Source: Marinobacterium nitratireducens (GTDB lineage Bacteria > Pseudomonadota > Gammaproteobacteria > Pseudomonadales > Balneatricaceae). Taken from it: a stretch of 64,000 nt of DNA. The notes beneath the pieces are model-generated. The model was given only the letters and a program-made list of their open reading frames with translations, ran no database searches and was not told the origin of the DNA. Below, piece by piece: positions 60,492 to 64,000 of the stretch (positions are counted from its first letter, which is position 1; each line of letters opens with the position of its first letter). The stretch is from the NCBI RefSeq assembly GCF_014645375.1, contig NZ_BMLT01000006.1, forward strand, positions 310,001-374,000, given 5' to 3'. The position numbers and the translations under genes are program-made.

Positions 60492-60824
60492 TCAGCGACT
60501 GAAGGCGCGGAATTCCTTCTCGACGATCTGCTCCAGGGCCTGGCTGCGGGTCGAATGCGACAGGTAGGCGAGGGTGTCGGGCCGGGTCGGCTCGAGACGG
60601 TAGAAGCCGCCGTGGGTCGACAGCTCCGGCAGCGCGCCGAGAATGCGGTAACTGCCCATTGGGGTCAGCGCCAGAGTCTTGTTGGCACCGTAGGCGAAAC
60701 CGACCAGCGGATGCTGGGTCGTGCCGCCGATCTCGCCATACTCGCTGTCCCAGGTGTACTCGATGACCCAGAACTCCAGCCCGGGGTTGCTCAGTACTGC
60801 GTAGCTGGAATCGATTCCGCTCAT
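60492..60824 (-). CDS. Hypothetical protein
   Basis: A 110-residue soluble protein without recognised motif, signal or membrane helix (MSGIDSSYAVLSNPGLEF ... QIVEKEFRAFSR). The composition is mixed alpha/beta, with FWVIEYTWDSEYGEIGG and GFAYGANKTLALTPMGSY. Its stop is the junction with the truncated corA. It could itself be a C-terminally shortened remainder of a longer gene, which I cannot test. Confidence 0.5.
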   Translation of the reverse strand: MSGIDSSYAVLSNPGLEFWVIEYTWDSEYGEIGGTTQHPLVGFAYGANKTLALTPMGSYRILGALPELSTHGGFYRLEPTRPDTLAYLSHSTRSQALEQIVEKEFRAFSR

Positions 60825-61029
60825 GTCCGGCCTATCCTCTTTACTGTCCTTGGCTGGGGCAAGGCGCCGATCTTCGCCGCCCCTGGATGTCAGCCACCAT
60901 TATCGACGAAGCACCCGTGAAAAATAAAGCTTAAGGCGCAAGGGCCGGCACTTCGCCCGATGGAACCACGAACGGAGGATGGGTTAGCGATGCATTGGCA
61001 GTGAATCGACAGCCTTGCGCGGGGCTTCA

Positions 61030-61505
61030 GCATCGCGTAACCCGTCAAATCGATCGTATTGCAGATCGATTCGTTTCAGCCGGCACGGTGGGTTGTTGGG
61101 TTGCGTGGCGCGAACGCCTGCTGGAACATTGAATTCACAGGCAAGGCGCCGCTCCACCCAACCTACAGGAGCAGCGCATCGCGTAACCCGTCAAATCGAT
61201 CGTATTGCAGATCGATTCGTTTCAGCCGGCACGGTGGGTTGTTGGGTTGCGCGGCGCGAACGCCTGCTGGAACACTGAATTCACAGGCAAGGCGCCGCTC
61301 CACCCAACCTACAGGAGCAGCGCATCGCGTAACCCGTCAAATCGATCGTATTGCAGATCGATTCGTTTCAGCCGGCACGGTGGGTTGTTGGGTTGCGTGG
61401 CGCGAACGCCTGCTGGAACATTGAATTCACGGGCAAGGCGCCGCTCCACCCAACCTACAGGAGCAGTATTTCGCGAAACCCGTCAAATCGATCGGATCGC
61501 AGAAC
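61030..61505. repeat. 146-bp tandem repeat, three full copies and a partial fourth
   Basis: Units start at 61030, 61176 and 61322, with a diverged 37-bp start of a fourth at 61468. Each begins GCATCGCGTAACCCGTCAAA, contains the perfect 8-bp hairpin AATCGATC...GATCGATT and ends GGCGCCGCTCCACCCAACCT. The unit is a version of the dispersed element. The rest of the 730-bp gap (60825-61555) contains a further element fragment (GGATGGGTTAGCGATGC at 60978) and no gene. Confidence 0.95.
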
Positions 61506-61555
61506 GATGGGTGCCGGGCTTTTCCGCCATCCATGGCGGTGAAGCCGAGCGACAA

Positions 61556-61786
61556 TCAGATGCCCGGGCGGACGTCGAGATCGCCGATGGCCTGGCGCGC
61601 CAGCGGTGACAGTTCGCTGCCGTCGTTCTGCAGGTAGTCGATGATCTGCTGTTTCATGCTGCGCGCCCAGAACTTCTTCAGGTGGTTGCGCACGCGCTCG
61701 GCGGCTTCGGCTTCGGTGCCGTAGTGGCTGTTGTTGGCGGCGATCTGGTTCGCCATCAGGATCAGAGTGTCGAGTTGATTGCTCAT
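61556..61786 (-). CDS. fdsD: Formate dehydrogenase delta subunit
   Basis: A 76-residue protein of the FdsD family (LDTLILMANQIAANN at the N-terminus, VRNHLKKFWARSMKQQIIDYL in the middle). It is a small subunit of soluble NAD-dependent molybdenum formate dehydrogenases and is always encoded with fdsA and fdhD, as here. It starts 12 bp after the fdhD stop. Confidence 0.93.
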   Translation of the reverse strand: MSNQLDTLILMANQIAANNSHYGTEAEAAERVRNHLKKFWARSMKQQIIDYLQNDGSELSPLARQAIGDLDVRPGI

Positions 61787-61798
61787 CTGGGTCTTTCC

Positions 61799-62626
61799 TC
61801 AGCCGGCATGGACGGCCGGTGCGGCCGGTGTGGCCGGATTGTTGTAGATCACATGACGGCCGCTGCGGGCGAAGCCGACCAGCAGCAGTCCGGAGTCCCG
61901 GGCCAGGTCGATGGCCAGCGAGGTCGGTGCCGACACCGCGACCAGGGCGCCGATGCCGGCACTGCAGCTTTTCTGCACCATCTCGTAGCTGGCGCGGCTG
62001 GAGACCAGCGCGAAACCCTCACTGAAGGATTCGCCGGTGCTGACAGCAGCGCCGATCAGTTTGTCGAGGGCGTTGTGGCGGCCGACGTCTTCCCGCGCCA
62101 GGCGGATGCTGCCATTCGAGTCGCACCAGGCGGCGCCGTGGGTGGCGCCGGTTTCCCGTTGCAGCGGCTGATGCCGCGACAGCGATGCCAGGGCTGCCTG
62201 GATGGCGTCGTCCGACAGTGCCGGCGCGGCGACGGGCGCCACCGGGCGAACCGCCTGCGTCAGCGATTCGGTGCCGCACAGACCGCAACCGGTGCGGCCG
62301 GTGAGGCTACGCCGGCGCAGCTTGAGCTCGGCCAGACGCTGGGCGCCGATCTCCAGGTGCACGGCGATGCCTGCAGCTTCCTCGCGCACCTCGAGATCGT
62401 AGAGCTCGTCGGGCGAGCGCAGGATCCCTTCGGACAGGCTGAAGCCGAGGGCGAAGTCGCCGAGATCCTCGGGCGTGGCCATCATCACGGCATGGGATAT
62501 GCCGTTGTAGACCAGCGCCACCGGGATCTCGATGGCGATACTGTCCTCGGCCGGCAATGACGCACCGCCGCTATCCCGGTGGACAGTTATCGGGCGACGG
62601 CAGTGGCCAGTGCGCCGCTCAGCCAT
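61799..62626 (-). CDS. fdhD: Formate dehydrogenase accessory sulfurtransferase FdhD
   Basis: A 275-residue protein that transfers sulfur from IscS to the molybdenum cofactor of formate dehydrogenase. The CXXC pair is C114/C117 in RTGCGLCGTE, and REDVGRHNALDKLIG is the cofactor-binding block. Only one base separates its start from the fdsA stop, so the two are translationally linked. Confidence 0.95.
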   Translation of the reverse strand: MAERRTGHCRRPITVHRDSGGASLPAEDSIAIEIPVALVYNGISHAVMMATPEDLGDFALGFSLSEGILRSPDELYDLEVREEAAGIAVHLEIGAQRLAELKLRRRSLTGRTGCGLCGTESLTQAVRPVAPVAAPALSDDAIQAALASLSRHQPLQRETGATHGAAWCDSNGSIRLAREDVGRHNALDKLIGAAVSTGESFSEGFALVSSRASYEMVQKSCSAGIGALVAVSAPTSLAIDLARDSGLLLVGFARSGRHVIYNNPATPAAPAVHAG

Positions 62627-62627
62627 C

Positions 62628-64000
62628 TCAGCTGGCTCCGCTCTCGGCTTTCTCGCCGCGCAGCAGCTGGTGCTGCAGCTGCTCGAAGGAGCGGAACTGC
62701 TGCTGCCATTCGGACGGCTGGCTCACCTTCTCGACCTGCACCGCGGTCACCTTGTACTCGGGGCAGTTGGTGGCCCAGTCCGAGCTGTCGGTGGTGATGA
62801 CGTTGGCGCCGCTGCCCGGGTGGTGGAAGGTGGTGTAAACCACGCCCGGCAGCATGCGGTCGCTGATACGCGCACGCAGTACCGTCTGGCCCGAGCGGCT
62901 GCTGACGCCGAGCCAGTCGCCGTCCTGGATGCCGCGCAGTTCGGCGTCGGACGGATGCACTTCCAGCACGTCCTCGTCATGCCATACCTGGTTGTCGGTG
63001 CGACGGGTCTGGGCGCCGACGTTGTACTGCGACAGGATGCGGCCGGTGGTCAGCAGCAGCGGGAAGCGGCTGGTGGTGCGTTCCTCGGTGGCGACGTACT
63101 CGGTGATGGCGAACTGGCCGCGACCGATCGGGAAGTCCTCGACGTGCATGGTCGGGGTGCCTTCCGGATACTGGTCGTTGCAGGGCCACTGAATGCTGCC
63201 GAGCTGCTCCAGCTTGTCGTAGCTGACGCCGGTGAAGCTCGGTGTCAGGCCTGCGATCTCGTCCATGATCTCGGACGGATGGGCGTAGTTCATCGGGTAA
63301 CCGAGGGCGTTGGCCAGGTCCTGGGTCACTTCCCAGTCTTCCTTGCCGGCGACCGGCGGCATCACCTTGCGCACGCGGTTGATACGGCGCTCGGCGTTGG
63401 TGAAGGTGCCGTTCTTCTCGAGGAAGGTGGAACCCGGCAGCAGCACGTGGGCGAACTTGGCCGTTTCGTTGAGGAAGATATCCTGCACGATCAGGCACTC
63501 GAGGGACTTGAGCGCCGCCTCGACGTGCTGGGTGTTGGGATCGGACTGAGCGATGTCCTCGCCCTGCACGTACAGCGCCTTGAAGGTGCCGGCGATGGCG
63601 GAATCGAACATGTTGGGGATGCGCAGACCCGGCTCGTCGTCGAGCTTGACGCCCCAGCTCTTTTCGAAGCGCGCGCGGGCGGCGTCGTCGGCGACGTGCT
63701 GGTAGCCCGGCAGTTCGTGCGGGAAGGAGCCCATGTCGCAGGAGCCCTGGACGTTGTTCTGACCGCGCAGCGGGTTGACGCCGACGCCTTCGCGACCGAT
63801 GTTGCCGGTGGCCATCGCCAGGTTCGCGATACCCATGACCATGCTCGAGCCCTGGCTGTGCTCGGTGACGCCGAGGCCGTAGTAGATGGCGCCGTTCGGG
63901 GCCTTGGCGTAGGTGCGGGCGGCGCGGCGGACCTTGTCGGCCGGTACCCCGGTGATCGCTTCGACGGCTTCCGGGGCGTGACGCTCCTCGAGGATGAACT
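62628..64000 (-). CDS. fdsA: NAD-dependent formate dehydrogenase alpha subunit, C-terminal part
   Basis: The frame is open to the right edge, so the gene starts outside the window; about 457 residues are present. Molybdopterin-oxidoreductase blocks are VMGIANLAMATGNIGREGVGVNPLRGQNNVQGSCDMG, then FLNETAKFAHVLLPGSTFLEKNGTFTNAERR and the C-terminal molydopterin dinucleotide-binding domain (LLTTGRILSQYNVGAQTRR, VHPSDAELRGIQDGDWLGVSSRSG). This is the FdsA/FdhF-like catalytic subunit that oxidises formate to CO2; the iron-sulfur N-terminus and active Cys/Sec lie beyond 64000. Confidence 0.93.
   Translation of the reverse strand, partial: FILEERHAPEAVEAITGVPADKVRRAARTYAKAPNGAIYYGLGVTEHSQGSSMVMGIANLAMATGNIGREGVGVNPLRGQNNVQGSCDMGSFPHELPGYQHVADDAARARFEKSWGVKLDDEPGLRIPNMFDSAIAGTFKALYVQGEDIAQSDPNTQHVEAALKSLECLIVQDIFLNETAKFAHVLLPGSTFLEKNGTFTNAERRINRVRKVMPPVAGKEDWEVTQDLANALGYPMNYAHPSEIMDEIAGLTPSFTGVSYDKLEQLGSIQWPCNDQYPEGTPTMHVEDFPIGRGQFAITEYVATEERTTSRFPLLLTTGRILSQYNVGAQTRRTDNQVWHDEDVLEVHPSDAELRGIQDGDWLGVSSRSGQTVLRARISDRMLPGVVYTTFHHPGSGANVITTDSSDWATNCPEYKVTAVQVEKVSQPSEWQQQFRSFEQLQHQLLRGEKAESGAS

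Noticed and set aside
60492-60824. Idea that the 110-residue protein is the missing N-terminus of CorA interrupted by a stop
   Set aside because: It is in the same frame as the corA remainder, but shows none of the CorA cytoplasmic-domain blocks, so the frame agreement is probably chance.
61030-61505. Possible CRISPR array
   Set aside because: The repeat unit is 146 bp with no unique spacers; copies are contiguous and nearly identical along their whole length, and no cas gene is nearby.

Overview
The window is high-GC bacterial chromosome from a gammaproteobacterium, probably a marine or halotolerant Oceanospirillales/Pseudomonadales-type organism. The reasons are the mixture of a BCCT transporter, an NhaD antiporter, a RIO-type kinase, an nitrogen-PTS enzyme I (PtsP), Pseudomonas-style GTAGGAG extragenic palindromes, a PA0069-type radical SAM gene behind a perfect gamma-proteobacterial LexA box, and Vibrio-type integron attC sites. 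The species cannot be named from the sequence alone.

Layout. 0-10.4 kb: end of a class III aminotransferase, transaldolase, a cNMP-binding/metallo-hydrolase pair, a TetR-controlled RND efflux operon with two palindromic operators, a truncated AcoR-like sensor protein, and a secreted dienelactone hydrolase. 10.8-21.2 kb: BCCT transporter with UspA, SemiSWEET, NfeD/SPFH membrane-quality pair, APC permease with agmatinase and a divergent LysR, a second LysR, and NhaD. 21.4-26.4 kb: a LacI regulator with four copies of one operator in front of a nucleobase permease, amidohydrolase and TSUP exporter operon. 26.6-34.3 kb: SASA-type esterase, MFS, two SAM-dependent enzymes, RIO kinase, secreted beta-propeller-like protein.

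34.3-39.4 kb is the clearest accessory region. An AT-rich block at 34.45-36.3 kb is a small array of integron gene cassettes (three genes on the minus strand separated by attC sites) with no integrase in the window. It abuts a roughly 1.4-kb direct duplication that carries the 5' end of a glutamate-synthase-like gene, a 7-bp tandem repeat and no convincing gene of its own.

39.3-64 kb: intact FMN-binding glutamate synthase-like gene, LysR, GcvR-like protein, a creatinase operon with a sodium:solute symporter and a 40-residue membrane protein, ptsP, an MscS/MgtE operon in which mscS is frameshifted, the LexA-controlled radical SAM gene, acyl-CoA dehydrogenase and SDR genes with a divergent AraC regulator, a glyoxalase-fold protein, a trkH with an internal deletion next to an N-terminally truncated corA, a 146-bp tandem repeat, and the distal end of an NAD-dependent formate dehydrogenase operon. 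Many intergenic gaps contain members of two dispersed palindromic repeat families. The metabolic emphasis is on guanidino compounds and nucleobases, osmotic and ion homeostasis, and fatty-acyl and formate oxidation. No rRNA, tRNA, CRISPR array, transposase or prophage gene was recognised.
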